From Loxodes magnus (Eukaryota > Ciliophora > Karyorelictea > Loxodida > Loxodidae): DNA of 64,000 bases. Each line of letters opens with the position of its first letter. The stretch's first letter is position 1. Positions 1 to 13,150 of the stretch are shown here, in pieces. The position numbers were made by a program, and so were the translations under genes. The DNA lies in contig CAMPDV010001523.1 of the NCBI GenBank assembly GCA_946699065.1, forward strand, positions 41,077 through 105,076, read 5' to 3'. The notes below the pieces were generated by a model, which saw nothing but the letters and a program-made list of their open reading frames with translations, had not been told where the DNA came from and made no database searches.

Positions 1-3000
1 TAGAAGCTAGAAAAACTAAGTTTCTTAGATCCTAAAATACTTTATTAGCTTAAACTTTTAAATGAAGTAGTCTTTATAAAAGTAGTGGCTATTATAGTAA
101 AGATAAATAATAGGTTTATTAGAAGCATAGAGATAGTAAAATAGGTAAATTAAGCATTAATAAGCTTAGTTTATATATAAGAGTCTATCTTTTTAATTAA
201 GCAGTCTAGACTTACAATGATTAGCTTACCTTATAAAAATAAATTTAAAGCTAGAAAATCTCTTAAGTACTTATGATTAAATCCTTTGATTATAAATTAT
301 AATAATCCTTCTAAATATCATTAATAGGTATAAATTAACTAGTTCCATTAATTAAAGATAAGCTTTATTTGATGCTTAATATACCTAAGAGGTATCTAAT
401 ATATTCTAAATAGGTTAATCTAGTTATCTTATAGAATAGTAAAAGATACTAAAGATACAAAGATAATAAAGATAGTAGTAGAGTATATGGTAAGTATAGC
501 TTAACTATCTATAATGTAATAGTATCTTATACTATTGCAGCATTCATACCTTAGTCCTTATGCCTTCTTTAGTTTACCTCTATTTAATTAAACTGCTTTT
601 ATACTTACTAGTTCATTAGAACATTCTTATTTCATTACTACTATGCCTCATTTATTTCAATCACTTTATAAATATTATAAAAGTAACCTAAACCAGATTA
701 AAAATACCAGGCACCTCCTGATTCACCATACTTGGGTAAAACAGAAGCAGAATTTTGGAAAGAGATATCTGATTCTAGTGTTTAGCAAGTAACTAAAGGC
801 TCTTAATTATAAGTAAATAGAATCTAATAGAACATTTTAGAATAAGAGTAATAACTATGTCAGAGCAGGTAAGAAACCAGACTGCTTATTTTGAAATCAT
901 TTATTAAGAGAACTTTCACTATCTTACAGTTGTTTTAGAAGAGCAGACTTATGCTTAAAATTAATCTAGCTTCGTATTTAAATTTCAATCCAGTGGTTAA
1001 TTAAAGACTGAGCTTTAATGAACCTATCAAGTAAAACAATAAAAATATCTAAATAAATCAAGATTCAATAAGAAGAAAAACTAATTAAGACTTAAACAAA
1101 ATAAGTTCAAAAGCTAAAGAAATGAAAAATACTACAACCAATCTAACATTTAATTAAGCAATCCAAAAAATTTGACTATTTACGAAAGTAAGAAAAAGCT
1201 AAGATTAGAAAAAGAATTTAGAATCTCCTGACTCAAAAGAATAGGATTATATGAAATATAATGAAAGGACTATATGTTAATCCACAAGGAATCTATATAA
1301 GGTTAAAAGTAACAATATGACCTTCCTAGTTGTATAGTGCTGATTGTTTATTTAGAGCTTGATATAATCACCCACTAATATAAAAATAAAGCCAAAAGAT
1401 GGTTAATATTAAAGAAGATAGCTAACTAAGTTTAAAATTAAATATATTAATTCTTAATCTTTTTATTGATTAATTACCTAATAACAAAGACAGATTCTTG
1501 ATTTAAAATTAGCACATCTTCATTATATAAAAACCATATTAAAATGATTATTTAACTTCTAAATGATTATAAGTCTAATAAAGTATCAATGCTAATACTT
1601 CTTTGTACTTTTACTAAGTTATTTTAATTTTAAATTTAAAGATTTTAGCTAAATAGACATTTATAACATTTTAATATTTATTAATAGACTATTACTAATA
1701 TCTTTATAAGTTACCCTTTTAATAATAGATTTATCTTATTATTATTAAACTTACTAAAGTCTAGCAAATAATAAGATATTAAGATATTAAGTTTGCTAAT
1801 ATCTGCTTCTCATTTTATACTAATATCAAAATATACTTATGATTGATATTCTAATCTAAGCTTTATCAGATTATCCTTTATTATGTTAAGTTTTTTATTG
1901 CTAGAGTCTAGTTTAAATAGCTATACGTTAGCACTCGATTATTTTCTTAATCAGTTCAGAGTAATTCCTTTCTTATTGTAGAAATAAAAGTTGCTTGGAA
2001 TACGCTTTTTTAAAGCAAGTTCTTTTCTTTTAAAGGCTTCATTATTTGAAAGATTAACTTATGGGTCAATTCAAATCTTAAATTTCTTCTTTTCTCTACC
2101 CAGTAACTTAAGGGAATTTTCTTTAATTGCAAAGGCAATATTCAGATCAGGATTTACTTTGATAAATATGTTTAAGCATTCTGTAGCTTCATCATATTTC
2201 CTAGTCTTCTTACTGTTGCTCTTTTATAACTACAGGGAATAACATTATTAGAATTTACCTAAAGAGCTACATTAATTTCAATAACTTCTTCATTCTTATT
2301 TAAGCTTCTCAGTACAGTGCCTTTACTACAATTAGAACCAACAAGCATAGGATCTAGTCTTATAATATTGCTCAAGTGCTTGATTTCTCCTTCAAGTTTA
2401 TTAATCTTTAATTAAGCAAATCCTACATTATATTGAGCAGAAGCAAAAGGAATTGAGGTTTATAGGTTAACTATAGCCTTGAATCTCTTCTTGACTGTTT
2501 GTTGTAAAGTAATTGGTGATTAGAATAGAATGTAGCTAAGGATTAAGCTTAGTAGATAAGGTAGAAAAGTAATAATGATAATAGCCTTGATTACTATAGC
2601 TCTCCTTTGTATGGTATAGGTAAAATAAATTGAAAGAGCATTAAATCTATGATCCGTATTTGATTTTTGAAGTAAGTTGGCTGTGAGTAAGTACTGAGAA
2701 GTAAATAATTAGTATCTGTAGGTATAGTTGTTTACAAAAGGTTGTTGGTAATTTGTTAGAAGCATAGTAATTTAGCTGTATTATATAATAACTAAATATT
2801 AGATTTAATTTGATATTATATCTTAAATATCTTAAAGCTGATTAGATTATAGTATTAATAGCTTTAATTAAAGTAAGCTATACAAGCTTGTTAATATACT
2901 TAGAATTAAATTAAAGTTATTTCATTATAATAGTTTACTATCTGCTTAACTAATTATTATCCTGGCTATTTACATTTCTTAGCTCTTTAGTATTATTAAT

Positions 3001-4030
3001 CACTATTTAAATTAAAATATCCATTATATCCTTCTTAGTTTGTCTGTATTTTATTATATTGCTTAGCTATTATTAAGGATATAAGTAACTAGTTATTAAA
3101 TAGTACCATTATAGTTATATATTAGCTAGTTAGTATCTTTAGTTATTATACTTCAATAGATTCTACAAACCTAACTAATACCTTTACTAAACAACTTTAG
3201 TTCTATACCTTTATTTACCTAACTTACTGCTTCTATCTTCATCAGACTTAAAACCATTTTTACTAACTATAGAGATATTGCTTGGGATTATATATTAAGA
3301 GTTAATTTGCCTTAGATCCATTTTCTTACCTTATAACCATTTACATATTACTACCGCTCCTTTAGATCCTCTTCTTCACAATAAATGCAATCTCTTTTAC
3401 TTCATAATTTAAGACATATGATACTTCTAAAAAGTCTACTATCTTTACTTTAGGCTAAATAGAAGATTATTTAGCAAAAGACAAATAGAGACTAGAAAGT
3501 TGATAGAGAGATTCAATAAAACAAGATAAGTTTGGTTATAAAGAACAGAATTAGGAAATGCTTAGCTAAGGAAACAACCTGCGCCAATAGAATTTTTACA
3601 TAGTAAAATGTTAGCTTAATGCTATAAAATAATTATCTACTACTAGAGTATTAACTATTATAATAGCTTAAGCTAGTAGATATCTTTAACATTAGTAATC
3701 CATTGCTGCCTTATAATATTAATGATACCAATACAGTCTTTAATTATAAATAATACTAAAGAATATAACTTTTAAGTCTAAAGCTTATATTTTTAAATAT
3801 CTTATAATATGAGTTTGCTTATTATGGACTAACATAATAATAATAAAATAATCTTAAATAAAAGAAGTTTTCTAGCTAAAGAGAAAATGATTCATTTATA
3901 AAGATATTTAATTAAAGCTAAATTAATATAAAGAATAAGCTAATTTGTTTAATTTCGTTTAATTATACAATAACTTAATGATTATAGCTAATCCTAAGAA
4001 CTTAAGTCTAAATTAAAACTGGCTTTAATG
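1..4030 (+). repeat. Left arm of palindromic unit A
   Basis: Reverse complement of 15560-19577 and near-identical in the same direction to 30003-34030. Homology to the opposite arm fades near the AAACTGG at about 4020. Apart from the TPR remnant at about 1930-2540 I find no convincing reading frame in 1-1930 or 2540-4030. The DNA is very AT-rich with many short TTAAG, TAGCTA and AATAAG words. Confidence 0.85.
1930..2540 (-). pseudogene. TPR-repeat protein remnant in left arm A
   Basis: On the minus strand the translation shows a 34-residue periodicity typical of tetratricopeptide repeats, with pieces such as YDEATECL and IKVNPDLNIAFA and an LG-type turn at the repeat ends. TPRs are protein-interaction solenoids. 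The frame breaks where the LGK/YDEA boundary should be: one A appears to be missing, and this break is shared by all four arm copies. No start and no complete set of repeats is visible, so I read it as an old pseudogene amplified with the arm. A plus-strand frame at 1991-2242 is only its shadow. Confidence 0.55.
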
Positions 4031-5689
4031 TTTATATATGTATCTTCTGACTTTAACCAGAAGAGATAGAATAGGCTTAATTTTATAAAATCAAATATGC
4101 TTAATCAGCAAAAATTTAACTTAATTAAGCTAATATAAAATTTTTTTAGTTATAGACTCTAAGGAAAACAGGCAAGATGATAAAAAATAAAGAGCTGAAT
4201 GTTAGAACTTACACATTTGTTATCTACAACCTTAAGAATTATATTAGTTATTACTCAAATTATCTTATTTTTAAAGGTTTATAACTAATATAAGGTTAGA
4301 GAATTAAATTGAATTTGGTGATTGAAATAAAGTTTTTTAGATCAAAACTTTTTCTAAATTAAGGGTCTTTCTTATTTGATATCTTCAAAAACGATTAAAG
4401 TTTCTACTAATATTATAAAATCAAATTTTAAAAGTTGGTAGCAATATAAAAAGATTGATCTAGCAAAGAAAATATAAAGAACAGATAATTGTTTTACTAA
4501 GATACTTTAAGAGGTAACTTTTTAATTACTAGATTGATACTTATAGCTTTAAAAAATTATTATATGATGTAGTAGAAGATTAAATAATATATTGCTCTTA
4601 TGAACTTAAGATTGCACTTTAAATCTTAACTGCTACTATGATATAAGTTCATCTTCTTGGAGTGACTAACTTTATTGTTGTCTCTTTTATTTTTGGTTGA
4701 GTCCTTTAATCGATTTACATGCCACAGAATTAATTTTTATCATCAATTTTTATGGAAATTTTTAGCTTCAGGTCCAGAAACCCAGTTTTCTATTCGATTT
4801 TCTTAAAAAAGGTTCAAAAATAGGTAGTAGTGAGTGACTAAATTTAAGTTTCAGTAATATTATGGTTCTCTAATATTAAAAGCCATTCCTTCCTGCATTT
4901 AATGTTTATGCCTTTCTATACCTGTTGTTTAAAATACCTTCCAAGTATTAATCTTCATAACTTATTTTAAATGACTGGCTAAGTTAATTTAGAGTTACCA
5001 TGCTTCAAAAAATATTGAATATCCAACATAATGAGTTAGCTACCTATAAATCTCAATTATAAATAGCTGCATTTATTTTTTTACCTTAGTAAAGTTGTAC
5101 AAGGGTCTTATGTTTATTTTACTTAGTGTTCCATATGGTGTATAAATGTAATTGTCACCTTATTTCTTTCATTAGTACATTTATCTGATTCATATAAAAA
5201 GATATGAGACAGAAAAATAGTAAGCATTATATATAAAAGAACAGCTTATTTTAGGCATATTGCTGCTAGATCTAATGGTAAAAAGTCTTAAAAATTCTAG
5301 TATACTGATGTATTACAATTACCTTTATTTAATTTATATCTAAATTAAAGCAAATTTAGTTATAGAGTTTTATAAGCATAGCTAATTAACTAGCTATATA
5401 ATTCATATTTCTATACAAAAATCATTCTATAATTGTTAGGCCTCATTTTATTATAGCTCTACTATTCTTTTATATTTCTCCTACTACTTAATCAAGCTAG
5501 TAATCTTATGAAATTAGTTAGAACCTTAATTTAATGCTTGTACATTTACCTTTATTGAGATATCCATATTATATATAAACATAACGATGATTATTATTTT
5601 TAAAGAGTATCATTTATAAACGAATTACTTTAATAAGCATTAGCCTATTAAACTAAACTTAGATATTTTATTTTCTTAGCATTTTATAA
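4031..5689. other. Loop spacer upstream of cysteine-rich gene A
   Basis: Lies between the arm and the ATG of the cysteine-rich gene. A minus-strand stretch at about 4660-4950 translates without obvious breaks and contains KCRKEWLLILEN and DDKNQFCGMQID, so it could be a fragment of a protein gene, but I do not recognise a family. The part at 3990-4660 has a diverged copy at 51960-52665. The last 150 bases before 5690 should hold the promoter of the cysteine-rich gene; no specific element is recognisable. Confidence 0.35.
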
Positions 5690-8600
5690 ATGTCGTTAAA
5701 AGTCCTTCTCATATCTCTACTCGTAATATTCTAAGTTGGCGCCTTAGAATTCTTTGATATTCTAGATCCTAACGTTCCAACTTTTGGTTCCCCTGATATT
5801 CCAAGTGCTAAAAAACGTTTTTCTGCTTATGATTTTGATCCTTCTGGATAAACTTAGTTTAGCATTTCCTCCTGGATAAAGTTCGATTAAAATCCATAAA
5901 ATACCTATAATTGAGGAGTTTTCATAAATTTAAATAAAGATTATATTAATTATTTTGAACTTGTTTTATTATAAGCTAAGCCTGATTATACTAAGCTTAT
6001 AGTCCAAAAGAAAACGAATGGCATCTCAGAGTAAATATATAATAACGTTACTTTTGTTAGTGATATTTGAGTATTTGTATCTGTTTCAGTTTATCAAAGT
6101 GGACAAGTTATATCCTATATAACTCATTCAAAAATGAATAATTAGTTGCAATCAGTATCTACAAATTTTACACCAATAGTAACGTTTAATTCAACCAATT
6201 TTATTTATTAGGGTAGCTTCGTATACGATTATAATTATAGAGGATATTAGTTTTCCTTAAGGTACTATAAAAATCAATTTTTATCAATTTAAGATTGATT
6301 AACTATTTTAAATCAGCCTTATCAAGGATTTACTTCTTTACCTTCTCCTTAATGTCATGCTAATTGTTCCAAATGCTTTTGAACTAATATAACTAATTGC
6401 TTATAATGCTACTAGAATTGAACATTTCAGAGTGACTAATGTGTGTGTGCATTAAAAGTTACTAAAGAAAAAATTTGCAGCTAAACTTGTCCTAGTACTT
6501 AACAAGATAGCAACAATGATAATTACTGTGACTTTTGTAATGTAACTTTAATTAACTGTGAAGAGTGTAATCAACTGGGAGATATCTGTACTAAATGCCC
6601 AAACTAATATTACCTTCTTAATAATAAGTGTATTTCTTGCTAAATATATGACTAGTATTGTGTAAGTTGTAACTCCTCTGTTTGTATTTCTTGTTTGAAT
6701 GGTAAAAAACTTACAAATAAGAAATGTTTAGATTAATGCTAAAGTAATGAGTAAGACTTTGATAATGACGGAATATGTTAAGCCTGCTAAAAGTAGTGAA
6801 GTAACTGCTAGAATTGTAGTGATGTGAAGTGCTTAGAATGCGAGTAAGGATATTATCTGTAAAACTAATAATGTAAATAATGCTACACTTTAATATAAAA
6901 CTGTTCAAAATGTTCTTAAAATGGAGCTATTTGCTATCAATGTTCAGATTAACTTTACTTATATAATAATTAATGCTTAGAAACTTGTCCTTCAAGTACT
7001 TATGAAGAATCAGATTTTACATGTTAGAGTTGCAATTTAAAAATTAAAAACTGCTATCTTTGTTCTAGCTCAGGTGATGTTTGTTATAAATGTTTGAATG
7101 GCTATTATTTATATAACAATTAATGCTTAGAAGCTTGTCCTTCAAGTACTTATGAAGAATCAGATTTTACATGCTAAAGTTGCAATCTAAAAATTAAAAA
7201 CTGCTATAATTGTACTAGCTCAGGTGATGTTTGTTATAAATGTTTGAATGGCTATTATTTATATAACAATTAATGCTTAGAAACTTGTCCTTTATGAACT
7301 TACTAGGATACTAATTAAACTTGTTAAAGTTGTAATTAGAAAATTTAAAGCTGCTATAATTGTACTAGCTCAGGTGATGTTTGTTATAAATGTTTGAATG
7401 GCTATTATTTATATAACAATTAGTGTTTTTAAACTTGTCTTAAAGGAACTTACTAAGATACTAATTAAACTTGCTAAAGTTGTAACTCCTAAATTAAATA
7501 TTGCAATTTTTGTTCTATATCAGGACAGATTTGTGAATAATGCTTAAAATCATTTTATCTATATAATAATTAATGTATTGAAAATTGCCCTTCTGGAACT
7601 TATAAAGATTAAGATTCAAATTGCTAAAATTGTAGCTCCTAAATTTAAAATTGCTTGATATGTTCGGACACAGGAAACATCTGTAATAAGTGTCAAGAAA
7701 GGTATTATTTATATAATAATAAATGCTTTCAAGACTGTCCCACTGAAACATACTAACAATCAGATTTTACTTGTTAAGAATGTAATTTGAAGATTAGTAA
7801 TTGTAAAGTTTGTTCTAAGAAAGGAGATTTATGCTACAGATGTCAAGAATCATTTAATCTATATAGTAATTAATGTGTTGATTCATGTCCAATAGAAACC
7901 TATCAAAGTGATTTCACTTGCTTAAGATGTGATTCTAAAATTAAAAATTGTAAGTTATGCTCTTATGACGGTGAGAGTTGCTATGAATGCTAAGATACAT
8001 TTAAGATTTTTAATAATACATGTGTTGATAGTTGTCCATAGGGTACTTTTTAAGATGACAGCATTTTTTGCAAAAGTTGTGATTCAAAAGTAAGAAATTG
8101 TGAGTAATGTTCATTTAACGGAGAGGTTTGCTTAAGATGCCAGTAGCCGTTTGTTCTATATAATAACTCTTGTATCGGAAGTTGTCCTAGTTGAACTTAT
8201 TAAGATTCTAACTTTATTTGCTAAAACTGTAACTAAAAATTTAGAAATTGTTACTTATGCTCAGAAAATGGAGATAGCTGTCATTAGTGCTAAGAAACAT
8301 GAGATTTATACCAAAATTAGTGTGCTAAAAACTGTTCAGCTGATTAGAATTTTGACTCTATTTGCTAAACCTGTCGCTAAAAAACTTAAGCTTGCTAGTT
8401 ATGCTCTTAAGATGGAAAAACTTGCAATAAGTGTTAAGGATAATATCTACTTATAGATAATAAATGTGTTGAAAGTTGCCCTGATGAGTCTTTTTAAGGC
8501 TAAGATTAAACATGTAGAAGCTGTGACTATAAATTTAAAAACTGCTAATCATGTTCTAAGTATGGGGAATAATGCCTAACATGTAAAGCTAATTACCATA

Positions 8601-10674
8601 TTAAGTAGTCAAACACTACAGTTAGCTGTGTTGAGGACTGCAAAGAAAATGAAATAGAAGTAAATGGAGTTTGTTGGACATGCGAATTACTAAGATTATG
8701 CTATAGTTACTTTATTAATGAAACTTCGGAAACAGAAGGTGTTTAATGTCCTCAAAGCGTTTAGTATTAATAGATACTTTAGTAATGTAACCAGTAGAAT
8801 GAAGAAGCCTAAGAAAGTGAAGAAGATGAATAATAATAAAATTAAACAATTGATAGTGAAATAGCTTAATATAGTAGCTTAGAAGACTTCAATATTACAA
8901 ATTAAGTAAAGAGTTTAATTGAATCTACTTATAACTTTTAAGAATATACATCTTATGGTACTTTAATAGGAAATGCTGTGGTTGTATCTACTTTTATGAT
9001 AAACTCTTCGGTTTCTTTATCCGGTATGACCTTTCTTTTATAAGTTCTATTTATTACGTAGCTAATTCTATTAAATGCATTTATAAACGTAGAAAGAACA
9101 GAAAACTTGAAGGCTTATTTCTATATGAGCTTTAATAACAATAATCCAGTTTGTGGAGTTAACAACAATAACTTTCTGTCTTTAGATTTGGATTCTAGAA
9201 AGCTTCTAGTGGAAAAATAGATTTACGTGCTACTAAATTACACAAGCTACACTTTACTTTCGAATCTCAAAAGTGGCCTTTTTATACTAGTAATTCTTTT
9301 TGGACTTGATTTCTTGCTTAAAATACTAGGAAAGTATAAAGCTAAGATTGAAAAGTTAAGAACTAAACTGACCAATAGAAATTACATATCAGTAATTTAT
9401 AACCTTAAGACACTACAAATAAATATAGCTGCTATGTTACAGCTCTAGCATTTTAACTTAAGCGATTGGTATGTTGCTCTTAACTCCTTTCTTGCTATCG
9501 CTGTTCTAGTAAGTTATTCATTTAGCTGATATAAATATCTTGTATTGCTCATAGTTTCTATGTAGTAAAGAAATACTTCGATTTAAAGTAAAAATATAGC
9601 GCAGACTAGAATGAATAGATAAAAGAAAAAATGGATCAAATAAAGGAGAAGTATATCATATATTTCGACAAGAAAGAGCAAAATAACTTAATCTAAGCTT
9701 CTTTCTAAGCTCTTTTCTCAATAAGAAGGCTTTTCTTTGCCTTTTCAATCATCATATTTTCTGAGATTTAGATCCTCTAAATATCCCTTTAAATTATCAA
9801 CTGCTTAGTTTGACTTTTTTATGTAGTACTCTACAAACCTTTTTCAAGCTCTCTTTCTTTATTCTAAGAAATTTATGGAGAGTTAGTTCTAATCTTCGTC
9901 TTTTTCTTTAACTTCTACTTCTGAAACAACAGGGATGCTATATAATCAAGCGAACTAAACTAAGAGGCTGATGACTATGGAACAATAATCATATATTTGT
10001 GCTGCACATTTTCAGTTGGCTCATTGTGTGCATCAATAATTTTGATTTTTGTAGAACTTTATCAAGCATTAAAAAGCAAAAAATCAAATAAAATCTCTTA
10101 AAAAGAATAAGCCAAAGAAGCTAGTAAACTGGAAGCCATAAATGAAAAGAGTTAGTTTCAATAAGAATAAAATAGATAAAACTTTACTTGTACAAGGGAT
10201 ATTTTGCATTAAACTGAGTAAATCAAATAAGAAATCGTGTTGGGTGACTAAAGGGAAGAAGAGCTAAAAATATGTATTAAAGAGACTTAACAATCATATA
10301 AATTGTTTTATCAGATTTTTTCAACTAAACTATTATAAAAATTATCCTTATTTCAGCGATTCAAAAAGCTTTTGAATTTTTTAGTCAGGCAAACACAAAA
10401 ATCTATATATTTAAAATTAGAAACCTTTAGAATAATTAAGGATATTTTATTCTATTTTTCCATATTTTTACATCGTTAATATACTCAATTATAAAACTTC
10501 CAACTTACCAATATTTCTTCATTAGCTTTTCGCAAATATTCTTATTTAACTTCTTTCTATCGAAGATAAATAAGCTTTTTTTAATTCTTCTCCTTCTTTC
10601 CACTTCCACACTAGAGCTTATACTTATAAGTCAAATTCCTTCACGAAATATAATTCCTTAAATTTATAAATTGA
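5690..10674 (+). CDS. Cysteine-rich repeat membrane protein, copy A
   Basis: Predicted surface or secretory-route protein of about 1,655 residues. It starts at ATG 5690 with a signal-peptide-like hydrophobic stretch (MSLKVLLISLLVIF). Next comes a domain of about 200 residues without cysteine (FSISSWIKFD, NVTFVSDIWVFVSV) that resembles a laminin-G/concanavalin-like fold. From about residue 220 to 1000 follow furin/growth-factor-receptor-like cysteine repeats, many of about 50 residues with CPSSTYEESDFTC and CYKCLNGYYLYNNQC patterns. The C-terminal third has several hydrophobic segments and a charged, Gln/Glu-rich cytosolic stretch (KEASKLEAINEK). A 17-base intron (9509-9525) joins two frames. 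The end is uncertain: I chose the TGA at 10672, followed by another at 10678. Proteins of this layout are common in ciliates, usually with unknown roles. TAA/TAG as Gln and TGA as Trp are needed throughout. Confidence 0.8.
6340..8600 (+). repeat. Array of about 150-base cysteine-rich cassettes, copy A
   Basis: Within the gene, cassettes repeat with a 150-base (50-codon) period. For example the phrase TTGTTATAAATGTTTGAATG occurs at 7081, 7231 and 7381. The central cassettes are almost identical to each other; those further out are diverged but keep the CxxC spacing. Copy B has exactly one 150-base cassette fewer and differently assorted cassettes at about 36,940-37,270. Confidence 0.85.
9509..9525 (+). 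other. 17-base spliceosomal-type intron
   Basis: The sequence is GTAAGTTATTCATTTAG. Upstream, the membrane-protein frame reads ...NSFLAIAVL; downstream, a different frame continues with LIQISCIAHSFYVVKKYF. Removing exactly these 17 bases joins them. The homologous site in copy B is 22 bases, also GTAAGT...TTTAG, so the only length change between copies here lies inside the intron and leaves the message unchanged. Confidence 0.85.
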
Positions 10675-11799
10675 AGTTGATTATTTAAATTAGTAATTTT
10701 AATATAAGAAATAAATGTTAATTTCCCATAAAATTTAGAGTATCTTGATTAACTCCGCCTTTGTTCTTATCTATGTTAATTTTAACCTAAAATATTACTT
10801 TTAATATTCAACTTTTTCTAGTTTCACATTTTTATTTTTGTATATTCATATACCTGGAGTTTTTTAAGTTATCAACTAAGTCTTTATAATAAAGACTAAA
10901 GTAACCATCGCACTTACTCTAAATATTGCTAATTTAAAATTCTTCTATTATAATTAGTATTAAAAAAATTATAGGAAATCTTAATTCAATCTTTAAATCA
11001 ACTGAAGTAACCATTCTTGTTTTATGTAAAAAGAAAAGTATACTTGGAGTTTAGATTTGTTAATGATTTCAATAGGAATTTATCATAATGGTTGATATAT
11101 CATTTTGCTAACATATTTATTCTCATGTGATACCAACTAAAATAATAAAGCAAGACTAATTTATTATTGAAGTTAATGTTTACTCTTTTTTTTCTTTAGC
11201 TAATGTGCATACTGTATTTTATTTTTATACCATTTAAATAGTCATAGAAAAGTTTCTAATGTAATATCTGCTTTTGGTAGTAAAAAATATGAAAAATTGG
11301 CTTAAAAGTATAAAAAGGAAAAATTATATTTGAATAAAATAAAATTTATTATGTTTACAATATAATCTCAAGATTAATGTCAGAATAGCCTCCATAATTT
11401 AGAATCCTGGACTACTATGATATGTTTGCTTAGATTCTAGCAAAATTAAATAATAAATAAAAACAGCTTATTTATAGATCTATAATTTTATAATCCTAGA
11501 TAGCTATTAATTTTAAATATTTCTTAGTTTTATATATCTATAATATTAAATTAAATGTTTAGCTTTTTTGAAGGTATTTCAATCTCTTTGCCGTGAATCT
11601 CTAGAATGCTCTAGAGATTAAATGTAAAAGTTTATATGTCTCTTTAACTCTACTCCTTGTTATTCATATTGCTCTTAAATTATTATTTCGCCTAGATAAT
11701 GCTTGATATCTCTCCGATTTTGTTGCAAAATATTCTTTTTCTTTTTAGTTATATCTAATGTAATATCTTCCTTTTGTTCTCAAACTTCTTCTACATTTA
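10675..11799. other. Loop region with no recognisable gene
   Basis: AT-rich DNA between the cysteine-rich gene and the inverted pseudogene. No reading frame with family features was seen on either strand. It is near the centre of symmetry of the palindrome (about 9,789) and its right part may be unrecognisable remains of the 3' half of the inverted gene copy. Confidence 0.4.
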
Positions 11800-13150
11800 T
11801 CTAAATAACTTTCTCCATAAAATAGAAAAGATTCTTTTCACTAAAGATATTTTTCCCCATCTCAGTACATTGCTTGCGGTTTGATAACTTTTTGTTGTAT
11901 TTGATGCAATTTAGATTATTTCATAATTTATTTAATCTGGACATTTTAAAATACATCTATTATCTAACAAAATAAACGTATCTATACACTCTTAAAAATT
12001 TATCCGTTTGCCTCATATTTTTTACAATTTAGTCTATTATAATCACAAGATATGCCTTCCATTCTTTTCTTACTAAAAGAAGAACTCTTCTTATATGCAT
12101 TAAGTACAACTCCTTACATTTTAATCTCACTCTCTATAGTTCTTTATTTCTTCTCCACATGACTAGCAAATTCCATCTTATCAAAATCTTATTTATAAAA
12201 CTCACATTAAAGTTAATAAAAGTTATTCGTTAATTTTAGGTCTTAAGTATCTTTACATTGATAGCAAATAATTCCATCTTAAGAACATCTTGAACAGTTT
12301 TAAATTAATGTGTAGCATGGTTTGCATATTACTGTGTAAGATAATATCTTTATTCACTTTCTAAGCACCTAATATCATACAGTTCTAGCAGTTACTTCAT
12401 TATTACTTGTAGAGCTAGCATATTCCAACTTAAATTAACGTTTTATTAATTTTCTAGCATTAATCTTAACATTTATACTGCAAATATTTTACATCTAGCA
12501 AGCAGTGCTATTACATCTTATACAAAATTAGTTATTATCTAAGAAAGAAAAGCATTAATCATTGAGTATATAAAATAAAGTTTAGCATTTAGTACAATTA
12601 TCTCCCTATTGATCACACTTTTCACAGTTAGTTATAATTGCATTAAAAAAGTCATAGTAATTATCATCTTACTGCCTTACTAAGATATTGAAAAAGTTTA
12701 GTTGCAACCATTATCTTTTGTAATTTTTAGAATGCATAGACAAGAGTCTTTAAAATTTTTTGTTTTGTTAGTAATGTAAGAACTAATTTGCATCAACTCC
12801 ATTAACATTTATATCAATCAGTATTACATTCTGGAGAAGGTTCAGAAGCGAATCATTGATAAGGCTGATTTATAATATCTAGTAAATCTTGAGTAGGTAA
12901 AATAGATTCTTATAGTATGTAAAGAATAAATGTATCCTCTTAATTATATCCTGATACATTACTATCTTAAATTATGTTGAAGCTTTCCTAAAATGTGAAA
13001 AACTTGAAAAAAATCTATTCTTTAGTTTAAAACTTGCTTTCAAATCTTGAGTAAGTCAGTGAGTGACTAATTTGAACGTTTTGTTTTGCTGAAAATACTG
13101 CAAAGACTCAAACATCATAAACTAGACTAATGTTATTGACAAAAATTAGA
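11800..13150 (-). pseudogene. Decayed inverted relative of the cysteine-rich gene
   Basis: The minus strand matches the N-terminal domain and first cysteine cassettes of the gene at 5690. Examples are AATCAGCCTTATCAATGATT near 12870 against AATCAGCCTTATCAAGGATT at 6311, and a GTTTATGATGTTTGAGTCTTT block against the gene at about 6057. CxxC-like spacing remains in places (ECNTDW, KCDQQGDNC). Several frame breaks prevent a continuous translation, and toward 11,800 only cassette-like words remain. Its position mirrors the intact gene around the palindrome centre, to within about 400 bases. Confidence 0.7.

Noticed and set aside
1-30. Telomere or chromosome end at the window start
   Set aside because: No CCCCAA/CCCTAA-type repeat; the start coincides with the arm end only because of where the window was cut.
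1991-2242. Plus-strand hydrophobic frame in the arm (also 31993-32241, and minus strand 47195-47443)
   Set aside because: It is the antisense of the TPR remnant; the TPR strand shows the 34-residue periodicity.
7515-7751. Minus-strand frame opposite the cysteine cassettes (twin at 37365-37601)
   Set aside because: Shadow of the conserved cassettes; the sense strand has the cysteine pattern.
8151-8456. Plus-strand frame opening under the standard stop set within the cysteine-rich gene (and its twin at 38001-38306)
   Set aside because: It is out of frame with the cysteine cassettes, which continue uninterrupted in another frame under the altered code.
9227-9448. Small separate gene starting MLLNYTSY (twin at 39077-39298)
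   Set aside because: It is in frame with the large cysteine-rich protein and is simply the stretch between two TAG/TAA glutamine codons in its membrane region.
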